Positions 27,033 through 36,469 of a stretch of DNA of 63,447 nucleotides are shown here, one piece after another (position 1 is the stretch's first letter; each line of letters opens with the position of its first letter). The stretch is taken from the NCBI GenBank assembly GCA_036677375.1, contig JAVBWO010000017.1:1-63447 (forward strand), given 5' to 3'. The DNA is from JAVBWO01 sp036677375 (GTDB lineage: Bacteria; Bacillota; Dehalobacteriia; UBA4068; UBA4997). The translations under genes and the position numbers were made by a program. The notes beneath the pieces are model-generated. The model was given only the letters and a program-made list of their open reading frames with translations. It was not told where the DNA came from and did no database searches.

Positions 27033-28181
27033 TTAGTTCTCAAGGAAAGAGAAGTTGAAGAGCTCATCCTTGACATCTTCTAAGGTTTTACCTTTCATAT
27101 CCCCATCAAAGATCCCCAATTCATTCAGCATATCAATATAAATACCTTCTCCTTCCATCCATTTTTCCGAAGGATTGGTGGTAAAGACAATCGATGCATT
27201 CTCAACAACTTCTTCCGGAATGCCGATGATTTCAGCCAAGATAGGCGCGGCTTCCTCACGGTTATTCTGACACCAGTCGGCGCTATAGGTAAACAGGTCT
27301 ACCATAGCATTCATGGCCTCCGGGTAATTGTCCACCACTTCTTTACGCGCCGCTAAAACACAGCAAGGGAAGTCGTACCATTGGCCTTCCGGCGGAAAAT
27401 CTTTGAGCTGCAAAACAATTTTACCCACACCCTGGTTTTCCGCCATTTCAGGATAGTGCGAAGGGCCAACCCAGGCGTCTACCAATCCATTGCTTAAAGA
27501 AGGCAACAAGTTTTTGCTGCCATTTAAGTTGACCAAAGTAACATCCGCGCTCATATCATTAGGATCTTCCGATACAACCAGGCCGGCGTCTACCAATGCC
27601 TTTTGGATCAGCACCCGAGGCGCACTGGTAGGAGAGTGGTATCCGATTTTCACCGGTACATCAGAAGATTTAATATATTGTTCTACCGCGTCCCAGCCAT
27701 AGATATCGGTTCCGGCCGGGAATACCAGGCTGATACCGTCTACATGGATTGGACACAGGATTTGTACATCAGTACCTTGGTCTTTCGCGCTCATCATACC
27801 AGTAGAGGAGTTAACACAGCAGTCAATTTGTTTCTGCCCCATCATAACGGCCGTTTCCGAACTTCCTTTGGTTACAATGGTATTGATCAAAGCCAGCTTT
27901 TTATCGCCGGCATACAATTCATATTGTTCTTTCGCCACCACTTCTTTGAGATAGTAACCGGAATCTTTAAAATCTTCACCTTTCGAAACCGCGGCCAATA
28001 AAACAGCGCCATGTAAGTCAAAATCCCAAGCCATGTTTAAAATGGGTACTTCTTCCTCCTGACCTTTTGCTTCAGCGCCGGCAGGGTTGCTTTTCCCATC
28101 AGATTGCGAACAGGCGCACAACAGCAGAGACGTTGCTAACAAGAAAAATAAACATGCTCCCCACTTTTTAAACCCTTTCAT
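27033..28181 (-). CDS. ABC importer substrate-binding lipoprotein (NMT1/SsuA-like)
   Basis: A 382-residue solute-binding lipoprotein. The signal peptide ends at the lipobox LLLCAC (Cys about 24), followed by a Ser/Gly/Glu linker. The mature part has the NMT1/SsuA-like two-lobe fold: a GSSETAVMMGQKQIDCCVN stretch, a PVKIGYHSPTSAPRVLIQKAL stretch split between lobes, and NGLVDAWVGPSHYPE. First gene of the importer operon. The ligand is unknown; aliphatic sulfonates, nitrate-like ions or thiamine-precursor-like compounds are the usual options in the family. Confidence 0.9.
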   Translation of the reverse strand: MKGFKKWGACLFFLLATSLLLCACSQSDGKSNPAGAEAKGQEEEVPILNMAWDFDLHGAVLLAAVSKGEDFKDSGYYLKEVVAKEQYELYAGDKKLALINTIVTKGSSETAVMMGQKQIDCCVNSSTGMMSAKDQGTDVQILCPIHVDGISLVFPAGTDIYGWDAVEQYIKSSDVPVKIGYHSPTSAPRVLIQKALVDAGLVVSEDPNDMSADVTLVNLNGSKNLLPSLSNGLVDAWVGPSHYPEMAENQGVGKIVLQLKDFPPEGQWYDFPCCVLAARKEVVDNYPEAMNAMVDLFTYSADWCQNNREEAAPILAEIIGIPEEVVENASIVFTTNPSEKWMEGEGIYIDMLNELGIFDGDMKGKTLEDVKDELFNFSFLEN

Positions 28182-28437
28182 TTTTACAATACCCCATTCC
28201 TTTACAAAATTGTCAATTCTCTCCTGTATTAGTTTAGCATGGGGTATTTAAAACTGTAAAATTCATTTTATTTATGCCTAAGAATAAATAATAAGTTTTC
28301 TTAATATACCCACATAAACAAATTCCTGATGGTCATATAGAGCAACAGGATCCTCTTGAATTATTATAATTCAGTAAAATTTCCGGCACACAAAAGCTTC
28401 ATGTTAAATACAACAAATAAATAAAAACTTTTGAGTA

Positions 28438-29856
28438 TTACAGATTGGATAATTCGTAGATGGCGGCGGCATAGATTTTTGCGATGCGCAGTAATTTTTC
28501 CCGGCTCATTCTTTCGTCGGCTTGGTGAATGATATTTTCATCCTCGGGAAACAGTGGTCCGTAGGCGACAAAGTTAGGCAGCATCCGTGCATAGGTACCG
28601 CTGCCGATCACCTTTGCCGGCGCCATGTTGCCCGATTCTTCCCGAAACACCTGTACCAGTTTCCGCACCAACGGCGCCTGTTCCGATACAAACATCTGAT
28701 CCGTCTGATACCACCAAGTCATTTGCATTTGATGCGCGGCAGCGATTTGTTCCAATTTTGCTTTCAGACCTGCCGCCTCACGGGTCACCGGATAGCGGGT
28801 ATCACAGGAAACACTGCCGCTATTGGGCAAAACCTCCATAAGACTGAGCAGATTGGTGAGCACGCTGCACTCGTCTCGGTCATCAATACCAAGCGTTGTG
28901 CCATTTTTCCAGTCTGCCAGCATTGCGGCAATATCGGTGACGAAATGATATGCGCCTACCGGGGTAAAAGAAAATGCCGTAACCAATGTCAAAAGCTTGC
29001 TGATGGCATTATCACCTTTCTCCGGCAGCGATGCATGAGCCGCGATTCCGGCTGCTGCAATGGTAATGGTATCACCATCCGTATCCATTTTGATATCTTC
29101 ACGCAGCCGTTGGGGTAAAGCATCGTAGGCAGCGTCAATTACCTCCCCTCCCCTCTCTGTTACGGTAAAACAAGTAGTGGCAACAGACGGTACAGAATTA
29201 ATACCGGTACCTCCCATGATCCTTTGAAGCCGGACATCCCCTCCGGCGGTTGGTTCCCAATGGGCGGAAAAGGTCCAACGGGCCAGCCCCTTTTCACCAA
29301 TGACAACAGGGAAACAGGCATCCGGCACAAAGCCCAAAGCCGGCATCTGGGGACAATTTTTAATAAAATATTTGATACACCCCATACCGGTCTCTTCATT
29401 GGTACCCAGTAGATGACGGACAGAGCGCTTCATGGTACAGCCGGCTTCCCGCAGAGCCCACATCGCATATAGGCAAGCCATTAAGGGGCCTTTATCATCC
29501 AGCACGCCGCGCCCATAGATCAATCCGTCGTCAATAACGGGATGGTAAGGATGGTGTTTCCAATCCTCACTAACCGCAGTCACAACATCCACATGGCTCA
29601 GCACCCCCACCTGCTCACAGACAGCTCCGGGCAGATCAACCATGCCCATATAACCTTCCATATTATCGGTGGTAAAACCCAGCTGCTCGGCCAAATCCAA
29701 ACAATAACGCAAAGCCCGGTCCGGCCCCGGCCCGAAGGGAGCGCCAGGCGCGGCTTCTCCCTGGGTGGAAGGAATAGACAGCAGTTCCAGCAGTTTTTCT
29801 TCCATCTCGCCATAATAGCCGTCCAACAATTTACACACTTGCTTTAATGGAGTCAT
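28438..29856 (-). CDS. M20 dipeptidase (PepV/Sapep-like)
   Basis: A 472-residue zinc peptidase. Metal-site motifs are VGVLSHVDVV (His-Asp), IYGRGVLDDKGP (bridging Asp), GTNEETGMGCIKY (catalytic Glu pair) and, near the end, IIHQADERM (His). A lid/dimerisation domain lies about 190-390. PepV-type enzymes cleave dipeptides in the cytoplasm. GGAGGGAGG precedes the ATG. It runs in the same direction as the GcvP-like genes, about 205 bases downstream and beyond their terminator, so it probably has its own promoter. It would supply free amino acids to the neighbouring pathway. Confidence 0.88.
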   Translation of the reverse strand: MTPLKQVCKLLDGYYGEMEEKLLELLSIPSTQGEAAPGAPFGPGPDRALRYCLDLAEQLGFTTDNMEGYMGMVDLPGAVCEQVGVLSHVDVVTAVSEDWKHHPYHPVIDDGLIYGRGVLDDKGPLMACLYAMWALREAGCTMKRSVRHLLGTNEETGMGCIKYFIKNCPQMPALGFVPDACFPVVIGEKGLARWTFSAHWEPTAGGDVRLQRIMGGTGINSVPSVATTCFTVTERGGEVIDAAYDALPQRLREDIKMDTDGDTITIAAAGIAAHASLPEKGDNAISKLLTLVTAFSFTPVGAYHFVTDIAAMLADWKNGTTLGIDDRDECSVLTNLLSLMEVLPNSGSVSCDTRYPVTREAAGLKAKLEQIAAAHQMQMTWWYQTDQMFVSEQAPLVRKLVQVFREESGNMAPAKVIGSGTYARMLPNFVAYGPLFPEDENIIHQADERMSREKLLRIAKIYAAAIYELSNL

Positions 29857-30004
29857 GGCAGCCTCCCTCCGTAAATATTATGACTTCATCTTTAAACCGT
29901 TTATCATCAACGATTACCTGACAAAGGCTGTATCAGTTCCTTATCACTGGTACAATCGGCAATTGGTTTGCTGGTGGCCGGTATTCCACAGATCGGCCGC
30001 GCAG

Positions 30005-30037
30005 GCAGAAAGGACGGCCGCTGACCGCCCTTTCTGC
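30005..30037 (-). terminator. terminator after the gcvPB-like gene
   Basis: GCAGAAAGG (30005-30013) pairs with CCTTTCTGC (30029-30037), with further CGG/CCG pairing inside, 24 bases beyond the stop codon of the leftward gene. Confidence 0.7.
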
Positions 30038-30061
30038 ACAGTAAAAGATATCGGAACACCA

Positions 30062-31645
30062 CTAGATCGCTTTAGGCTGCGTAAAACCCGGATTCCGTTT
30101 CAGAAAAGCCCGCCAAGTGGTAGCCAACTGCGCAAGATCATTGAGCGGTCCTTCGTCCACTTGATGCACAGCACAACGGTGGGGGGCAGTCCGAACAATT
30201 TCCGGATTGCTATAAGCCTCCTTTGAAATAGCATCAAAAATAGCGGCAAAACGTTCCAGATCGTCAACAGTTACACTATCGGAGGCTTCCGGCGTGATAG
30301 GATTCGGCACGATCATTGGCTCATGGCTTTCAAAATAACTGATAATACCATAGTCGACGACGCGCCGGTTAATATCAAAGGTGGTCACGCCGGTATCCTG
30401 GTACAGTTCTTCCACAGTATAGCGAGCTTCCTGAAGCTTGGCTCGATTGGGCCAGGCAATTCCTATCCCCTTGACCTCCAGCATTTTTTGAATCAAATAA
30501 TTATTATTTAAGACCGCCATGGCAGCGGCTTCGGTGATTCCCCTGGCTCCCAATGCCTTGATCCAGGCATAGGTACGGATCACCGGCCCAATATTGCCTA
30601 AGAATAAGCCGACCTTGCCGATGCTCTGCGGACGGTTATAATCGGTATGGTAGATTTGACCGTCAAAAGTCACCAGCGGCTTGGGCAGGAAGGGCTTCAG
30701 GTGCTCTCTTACACCCACGGCGCCGGTGCCGGGTCCTACCGAGCCGTGGGGCGTGGAGAAGGTTTTATGTAAGTTAAAATGCATCATATCCGCGCCCAAA
30801 TCTCCGGCGCGCAAATGGCCGATGACGCCGTTAAAATTAGCTTGATCCAGCGACACCAGACCTCCCGCCTCATGCACCATTTCGATATAGTCTTTTAGAT
30901 GACTGTCGAACACCCCGGTATCGTAAGGGGCGGTCATCATCATGGCCGCAGTGTGCGGCGAAATGGCAGCCTTCATCTGCTCGATGCCAATATCTCCGCT
31001 AACAGGATCGGGATACAGGGTGATCACTTTATACCCCAGCGCCGCGGGACAACCGCCGTTGGCGGGATGGGAAACAGCGGAAGTGATGATCTCATCACGA
31101 AAATCTTCTCCGCGGGCATGATGATAGGCTTTGATCATTGCCGCATTGGCAAAGATGCCATGAGCGCCGCCCCGAGCCTGATAGGTGAACTCATCCATCC
31201 CGGCGATCTCGCACAGCCAATTGCGCAGTTCATACATGATCTGGAGAACGCCCTGGATCTGGCTGTCGTCTTGCAACGGGTGCAATTGGGACACACAAGG
31301 CAGATTTGCTATCTCATCGTTGACCTTTGGGCTGTATTTCATGGTGCAGGTGCCCAAACCAATGGTATTGCCGCTGTCATAGCTGAAATTATTTTGTGAC
31401 AGACGAATATAATGACGCACCACTTCCGGCTCGGACAATTCCGGCAGCCAAGGTTTTTGCGTGCGGCGCATACCCGCTGGAACTTTATCCAATACTTCAC
31501 CCACGTTTTTTTTGATCTCTTCATCGGCGGGCGGGGTGATCTCATTTACGATGCCTTTGCGGCCCAAGTGATAAATAACCGGTTCATGCCAGCGTACTGC
31601 CTGGTAGCCTGTTTCGATCTGTTCATATTCTTTGGGATAACTCAT
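30062..31645 (-). CDS. gcvPB: glycine dehydrogenase subunit 2-like PLP protein (divergent GcvPB)
   Basis: A 527-residue homologue of the catalytic subunit of two-part P-protein. The PLP-lysine context is kept (MMHFNLHKTFSTPHG), as are NTIGLGTCTMKYSPK and VSLDQANFNGVIGH. Several family-invariant stretches differ: the usual GGGGPG loop is GSVGPG, the DSAHGTNPAS loop is replaced by SAVSHPANGGCPAAL, and the LQPAAGAHGE motif reads YQARGGAHGI. Thus it may decarboxylate glycine, or act on a different amino acid. Its start overlaps the gcvPA-like stop by four bases (ATGA) with GAGGAGGTG upstream. No gcvH, gcvT or lpd is nearby. Family membership is sure; the reaction is not. Confidence 0.85.
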   Translation of the reverse strand: MSYPKEYEQIETGYQAVRWHEPVIYHLGRKGIVNEITPPADEEIKKNVGEVLDKVPAGMRRTQKPWLPELSEPEVVRHYIRLSQNNFSYDSGNTIGLGTCTMKYSPKVNDEIANLPCVSQLHPLQDDSQIQGVLQIMYELRNWLCEIAGMDEFTYQARGGAHGIFANAAMIKAYHHARGEDFRDEIITSAVSHPANGGCPAALGYKVITLYPDPVSGDIGIEQMKAAISPHTAAMMMTAPYDTGVFDSHLKDYIEMVHEAGGLVSLDQANFNGVIGHLRAGDLGADMMHFNLHKTFSTPHGSVGPGTGAVGVREHLKPFLPKPLVTFDGQIYHTDYNRPQSIGKVGLFLGNIGPVIRTYAWIKALGARGITEAAAMAVLNNNYLIQKMLEVKGIGIAWPNRAKLQEARYTVEELYQDTGVTTFDINRRVVDYGIISYFESHEPMIVPNPITPEASDSVTVDDLERFAAIFDAISKEAYSNPEIVRTAPHRCAVHQVDEGPLNDLAQLATTWRAFLKRNPGFTQPKAI

Positions 31646-33036
31646 GCCAGCACCTCCTCTAAAGCGGTAAACAAAGCATCGATCTCATCCTTGGTGTGAA
31701 TTTCTGTCACACAGTACAGCGCCGACTGGCCGAAATCCGGAAATTCCCGGCTCAGATCCTTGCCGCCGATAATCCCCTTTTTTAATAAGCGGGCATTGAT
31801 CTCCGCCACCGTTTTGCCGGTGCCGTTAAAATCGACCATAAATTCTTTAAAAGGAGCGGCATGAAATCTGGCAGTGGTAACGCCGGGCAAATGATTTAAA
31901 ATCTCTATGGCGTAATGCACATTGTAAAGGATGGTCCTGCCTACCGCCTCCAGACCGTGGGCGCCCAATAGCGAAAGATAAATACCGGCGGTGATGCCCC
32001 ACAGGCCGGCGGAGGTACCGGTAAAGGATTTGGCTTCGTCACGCGTCACGTAGAACATGCGGTCATACAACGCGTGCCAGGAGAAAGCCAGCTCGCCTTC
32101 TACCACGGTGCGGGCGGCGGTGTACAGCCAGCACGGCATCAGATTGATGATCTCGGGCCGGTCATGACAAGCGATAAAACCGACCTGGCCGCCGCCGAAG
32201 TTTTGATGCATGCCCAGCGGCTGAGCGTCTAAAACGGCAATATCTGCGCCATACTGCCCAGGGGGCGTCAGGATACCCAAAGAAATAGGGTCGACGCTGG
32301 CAATGAAAAAAGCACCCACGGAATGGGCGATATCAGCGATCTCTTGCCCATGCTCTTCGATAAAACCAAGATAGGAAGGGTTCTCAATCAATACGGCGGC
32401 GGTCTTGTCGGAGACCTTATTTTGCAAATCCGCCAGATCCATTTGACCGGTTTTGGGATCACAATCCACAGTAATGATGTCAAACCAACCGGAACTATAC
32501 AGCTTAATGGATGCAAGTTTTTCGGAACCGATGGTGACAGGAACCAGCGCCTGGCTGCGGCCGGTGCCACGATAAGCCATCAGCATAGCGTCGCCGCAGG
32601 CAGAAGCGCCGTCATAGACCGGAGCGCCCACCACATCCATGTCCAGAAGCTCTCCCAGCATACTGGCCGTCTCAAAGATGGCCTGCTGCCGTCCGGTATC
32701 AACGTATTCGGAACCGGAATAAGCGGTAACAAATTCGGAACGGGTATTTATGCTGTCACAGACGGCGGGAACATAGTGGTTCCAGCATCCCGCGCCCAGA
32801 AAAGAGATCATTTCATGGGTAGCGACATTCTTGCCTAATACTTTTTTTAAGTATTTTGCCACTTCAAATTCGGAGACCGGTTCCTGCGGTATTTGCAGCG
32901 TGCCTCGGAAACGGCAGTTTTCCGGAATCTCGTCATAGATCTTTTCAACATCGTCAACGCCAACGGTCATAAGCATCCGTTTTTTCGTATCCGGCGCGGA
33001 ATTTGGCAAAAAACGGTGAATAAAATCTTTACTCAT
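31642..33036 (-). CDS. gcvPA: glycine dehydrogenase subunit 1-like protein (divergent GcvPA)
   Basis: A 464-residue partner of the gcvPB-like protein. Shared with true GcvPA: SFLGAGCWNHYVP, the MYDG-like PVYDGASACGDAM and LTPPGQYGADIAVLDAQPLG. In true GcvPA an AYTPYQPExSQG motif and the REQHIRRxKATSNIC segment are near-invariant. Here they read AYSGSEYVDTGRQQ and MFYVTRDEAKSFTGTS, so the active-site face is altered. The ATG follows GGGGGATTGCT. It is preceded at 56 bases by the M20 hydrolase gene in the same direction, forming hydrolase-PA-PB. By homology it makes a dimer with PB; the substrate is uncertain. Confidence 0.85.
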   Translation of the reverse strand: MSKDFIHRFLPNSAPDTKKRMLMTVGVDDVEKIYDEIPENCRFRGTLQIPQEPVSEFEVAKYLKKVLGKNVATHEMISFLGAGCWNHYVPAVCDSINTRSEFVTAYSGSEYVDTGRQQAIFETASMLGELLDMDVVGAPVYDGASACGDAMLMAYRGTGRSQALVPVTIGSEKLASIKLYSSGWFDIITVDCDPKTGQMDLADLQNKVSDKTAAVLIENPSYLGFIEEHGQEIADIAHSVGAFFIASVDPISLGILTPPGQYGADIAVLDAQPLGMHQNFGGGQVGFIACHDRPEIINLMPCWLYTAARTVVEGELAFSWHALYDRMFYVTRDEAKSFTGTSAGLWGITAGIYLSLLGAHGLEAVGRTILYNVHYAIEILNHLPGVTTARFHAAPFKEFMVDFNGTGKTVAEINARLLKKGIIGGKDLSREFPDFGQSALYCVTEIHTKDEIDALFTALEEVLA

Positions 33037-33091
33037 AGCAATCCCCCATTTTTCTAAAATTTACGGCAGCGAAGGCCGGCCATAGGTTGCT

Positions 33092-34408
33092 TTATTCGAA
33101 GCCGCACCAAGCGGCCATGGTCAAAGCGTATACCTTTGCCGCTTCCTGCAGTTCCTGGATTTCCACATATTCATCGGGCCCATGGGCCAGCATCAGATTG
33201 CCCGGCCCCATGATAACGGTGGGAATGCCGGCAGCATTGAGAAAAGACGCATCACTCACCGCGGCAAACCCATAAACAGGAACCGGCCTGCCCAGCGCCT
33301 GCCAATAGGCCGACGCCAGGACGTTGCAGATGGGCGAATCCGGCGGCAGATCATAAGACGGCCAACAGATCAGCCATTTGAACTCCGGCGGATTGTCCTT
33401 AAGCCAGGTATCGGTAGCGCACCATTTGGTGACGAAATTCACCAGCTCCCCTTTGATGTCTTCGGCGTTTTCCTGGGGAGCGTACCAGGCGGTATAAGTC
33501 AGGCAGGCTTCCTCGGTAATGGCAAAGGGCGTAGGCCCGGCGTAAAAGGAACCGGGATTTAAGGTGAAATGTCCGGGCCGGCTAAAAACAGGGTGTTTTT
33601 TGCTGAAGCCCCACTCCTCTTCCAGACGGCGCAAGCCTTCATAAAGATATACGGCCTTATCCATGGCCGAGGCGCCGAAAGCATTGCCACGGCCGCCGGC
33701 GCGGCAGATCTCGTGGCGCATACAGGTATGTGCCGCTTTTCCTTTGACCCAAATCTCAAAGGTCAAAGCACCGGGCGAGGCCGGCAGCACCGCCAGAGGG
33801 TAGGGTGGCGCCGAGGGCTCGGCAACAATAGCGGCGTCGGCCCGGTAACCCCTGGCCAGGCAAGCGCCGGTACCGGCTGACGTGTCCATATTTTCTTCCC
33901 CGCAAACGGCTTCGATCAATAAGTCTCCTTTCAACCGCAGCCCGCAATTCTTGATGGCATTAGCGGCGGCAATGGCCGAGACGAGCCCCCCCTTCATATC
34001 CGCCGTGCCGCGTCCGTATATTTTGCCGTCAAGGATATCGCCGCCGAAGGGAGCGGCAACCTTCCACCGCTCCGGCTTGCCAACCCCTACCACGTCAACG
34101 TGTCCGTTAAACAGGAGGGATGACCCGCCCCCTTTGCCCTTGCGGATGCCAACCGCATTATGGCGGTCAATCTTTGCGGCAAATAAGTCAATGTCCATAC
34201 CTGCTTTTTCCATATAAGAAGCCAGATAACGGCTGACCTTGCTTTCGCCGTCGGCGGCATCCGGCAATTTGCCTTCTTCATGATCCGGATTGATACTGTT
34301 GATTTGGACCGCTCCCCGCAGTGTCTCGATTAAACAAGGCATTTCCGCTTCCACCGCCCCAATGATTCCTGTTTTTACCTCTTCCGGTAAAAAAAATTCC
34401 CGGGACAT
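33092..34408 (-). CDS. M20 ArgE/DapE-family deacylase or peptidase
   Basis: A zinc hydrolase of about 438 residues. Ligand motifs: LLFNGHVDVV, IYGRGTADMKGG, EAVCGEENMDTSAG (Glu pair), VAEPSAPPYP and the C-terminal LAHGPDEYV His. It groups by eye with ArgE/DapE-type enzymes that remove acetyl or succinyl groups from amino acids. The chosen start is MSREFF, since GAAGGA lies seven bases before it; an upstream ATG at 34423 is possible. It sits between the Liv importer and the GcvP-like pair and so could release the amino acid those proteins use. The acyl group and amino acid cannot be told from sequence. Confidence 0.85.
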   Translation of the reverse strand: MSREFFLPEEVKTGIIGAVEAEMPCLIETLRGAVQINSINPDHEEGKLPDAADGESKVSRYLASYMEKAGMDIDLFAAKIDRHNAVGIRKGKGGGSSLLFNGHVDVVGVGKPERWKVAAPFGGDILDGKIYGRGTADMKGGLVSAIAAANAIKNCGLRLKGDLLIEAVCGEENMDTSAGTGACLARGYRADAAIVAEPSAPPYPLAVLPASPGALTFEIWVKGKAAHTCMRHEICRAGGRGNAFGASAMDKAVYLYEGLRRLEEEWGFSKKHPVFSRPGHFTLNPGSFYAGPTPFAITEEACLTYTAWYAPQENAEDIKGELVNFVTKWCATDTWLKDNPPEFKWLICWPSYDLPPDSPICNVLASAYWQALGRPVPVYGFAAVSDASFLNAAGIPTVIMGPGNLMLAHGPDEYVEIQELQEAAKVYALTMAAWCGFE

Positions 34409-34499
34409 GATGTTATCCTTCATTAGATCTGCATCACCGCCTTCTTAAAGCGTATTTATAAGCAGCAGTACAGCACCGGCTCTTTTTTCTGCGTTGGTT

Positions 34500-35561
34500 T
34501 TATTGGTTTGTCCCTTTGATTCCGGAGACAGGTTTCCCCGGCTTATCCAACAGCCTGTGATAGAACTTTTTCGCATATTTTTTTACAATATCAATCATCC
34601 CCATGAGCCCGGTGGGCATATAGGTCATCACCACAATCACGATAATCCCCATAATGACCAGGCGGTAAGTCAGCGTCGGGCGCAGTAATTCGTTTACGAT
34701 GGTAATCACAAAAGCACCCACCGCACCGCCGGGATAACGGCCGATACCGCCCATAATGATCATCACAAGGGCCAGCAGGAAGGCTTCCAAGCTAAGCGAG
34801 TTCGTAGAGATACAGGTCAGGTAATGGACATAAAAGGCGCCTACCGTGCCGGCGATAAAAGCAGAGATGGCAAATACGATGACTTTATACTTATACTGAT
34901 TGACGCCCAGCGCTTTCGCGAAGGAATCGGAATCCCGCAGCGCCACGAAAGCCATACCGATCTTGGAACGGATCATAGCGTAAATGAGGAGCATGAATAC
35001 CGCAAAGAAGAATAAAGCCACGTAATACCAGGGCATGATGTTGTAGGGGTCAAAAGTGTATCCAAACAGCGAAGGCGCCGGGATCCGCGCCAAACCAAAG
35101 GAACCGCCGGTGGTAGCTCCATTGGGCAGATCCAGGCGGCTGCCGATGATAATGATGGTCGGCAGCACTAATTGGAGGGCAAAAGTGACTAACCCCACAT
35201 AAATACCCTTCAGTCTCAGGCATGGCAATGCAATCACAATGCCAAGGAACGTCGACATGAGACCGCCGGCCAAGATACCAAGCCACGGATTAAACCCGAA
35301 AAATTTGGTCAGCATAGCCGTAGTATAGGCGCCAATGACCCAAAAGGCTACCTGCGCGAAAGAAAATACATTGGCATAACCGACGATCAGATTCCAGGAT
35401 TCGGCGATGGCAGCCCATATCACACATACCACCAATATATTTAAAATATAGTCGTTGTTTCTGTATACCAAGGGCGCAATCAATAATACCGCCGAGATGA
35501 CCAGCAATAAAATGAACTTAGATCGTTTTTTAGCTGGTTCGTTATTTTTGCTTATGCCCAT
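34500..35561 (-). CDS. livM: branched-chain amino-acid-type ABC permease LivM
   Basis: A 353-residue inner-membrane permease with about nine helices. LIVGYANVFSFAQVAFWVIG and AFIAGTVGAFYVHYLT are typical LivM segments; AKALGVNQYKYKV is near the cytoplasmic coupling loop. Its start overlaps livH by ten bases. It forms the translocation pore with LivH. Last gene of the Liv block before the M20 hydrolase gene, with a 91-base gap and no terminator, so they may be co-transcribed. Confidence 0.93.
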   Translation of the reverse strand: MGISKNNEPAKKRSKFILLLVISAVLLIAPLVYRNNDYILNILVVCVIWAAIAESWNLIVGYANVFSFAQVAFWVIGAYTTAMLTKFFGFNPWLGILAGGLMSTFLGIVIALPCLRLKGIYVGLVTFALQLVLPTIIIIGSRLDLPNGATTGGSFGLARIPAPSLFGYTFDPYNIMPWYYVALFFFAVFMLLIYAMIRSKIGMAFVALRDSDSFAKALGVNQYKYKVIVFAISAFIAGTVGAFYVHYLTCISTNSLSLEAFLLALVMIIMGGIGRYPGGAVGAFVITIVNELLRPTLTYRLVIMGIIVIVVMTYMPTGLMGMIDIVKKYAKKFYHRLLDKPGKPVSGIKGTNQ

Positions 35562-36427
35562 GTGCCCGCCAGTCCTTTCGGTTTAAATACTAAGACGACA
35601 ACAAGAATCAGTAAGAAGATGGGCAATGCAAACATTGCATCCAGGTAATAAGTCACAAAGATTTCAACCATGCCCAGTATAATAGCAGCATAAAGCGTGC
35701 CTTTTATGGAGCCCAAGCCGCCCAAAACAATGACGACCATGGCTTTCATAAGAACCGTCCAGCCGGCCTGGGGATATAGCATAATATCTGGGATGAGCAT
35801 GAACGCCGCCAGCGCGGCCAGGACACAAGCCAAAGCAAAACTATAACTGAAGATGTTGTCCAGACGAAGGCCAACGATCTTGGCGCCGGTAATATCCTGA
35901 CTGACAGCCCGCATCGCCATTCCCACATTGGTTTTTTTCAGAAAAAGATCCAAGAGGAAAACTGAACCAAAGCTGACAATCAGAACAACAATATCATGCC
36001 AGGCAATAGCGATATTTCCCATATAAAGCGTACCTTCAAAAGCCAGCGGGATGGTTTTGGACAAAGGGTTAAAGATGATCAGATACAGATTGTCAAATAA
36101 TAAGGCGCAGCCTAAAGTCACGATAATGACGATAAAGTCCCAGTTTTTAAGCCTCCGTACCGGCTTGATAAATACTTTTTCAAAACCGTAGCCAAAGATG
36201 ACCATAACGCCTAAAGTCAGTAAAACCACAGGAACATAGCCCAATGCGGTATTGGAGAACAAAAGCCATGCAATATATCCGGATAAAGTAAACAGAGAGC
36301 CCTGGGCATAGTTAAAGATCTTGGTAACGCCATAGATCAAGGTGAGGCCGATAGACATCAGCGAGTAGATGGCGCCTAAGACCAGCCCGGAGATCATTAG
36401 TGTGATGATAATATGGAAATGCGTCAC
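35552..36427 (-). CDS. livH: branched-chain amino-acid-type ABC permease LivH
   Basis: A 291-residue permease with about eight helices, beginning at GTG (MTHFHIIITLMISGLVLGA). Family stretches are YSLMSIGLTLIYGVTKIFNYA near the start, KTNVGMAMRAVSQD and VLGGLGSIKGTLYAAIILGM near the end. It pairs with LivM. AGGTGAATTCATAA precedes the start codon. The Liv family moves leucine, isoleucine and valine but also many other amides and amino acids, so the substrate is open. Confidence 0.93.
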   Translation of the reverse strand: MTHFHIIITLMISGLVLGAIYSLMSIGLTLIYGVTKIFNYAQGSLFTLSGYIAWLLFSNTALGYVPVVLLTLGVMVIFGYGFEKVFIKPVRRLKNWDFIVIIVTLGCALLFDNLYLIIFNPLSKTIPLAFEGTLYMGNIAIAWHDIVVLIVSFGSVFLLDLFLKKTNVGMAMRAVSQDITGAKIVGLRLDNIFSYSFALACVLAALAAFMLIPDIMLYPQAGWTVLMKAMVVIVLGGLGSIKGTLYAAIILGMVEIFVTYYLDAMFALPIFLLILVVVLVFKPKGLAGTWA

Positions 36428-36469
36428 TTATGAATTCACCTGCCTTGCCAATATGATTCCGGAAAGAAG

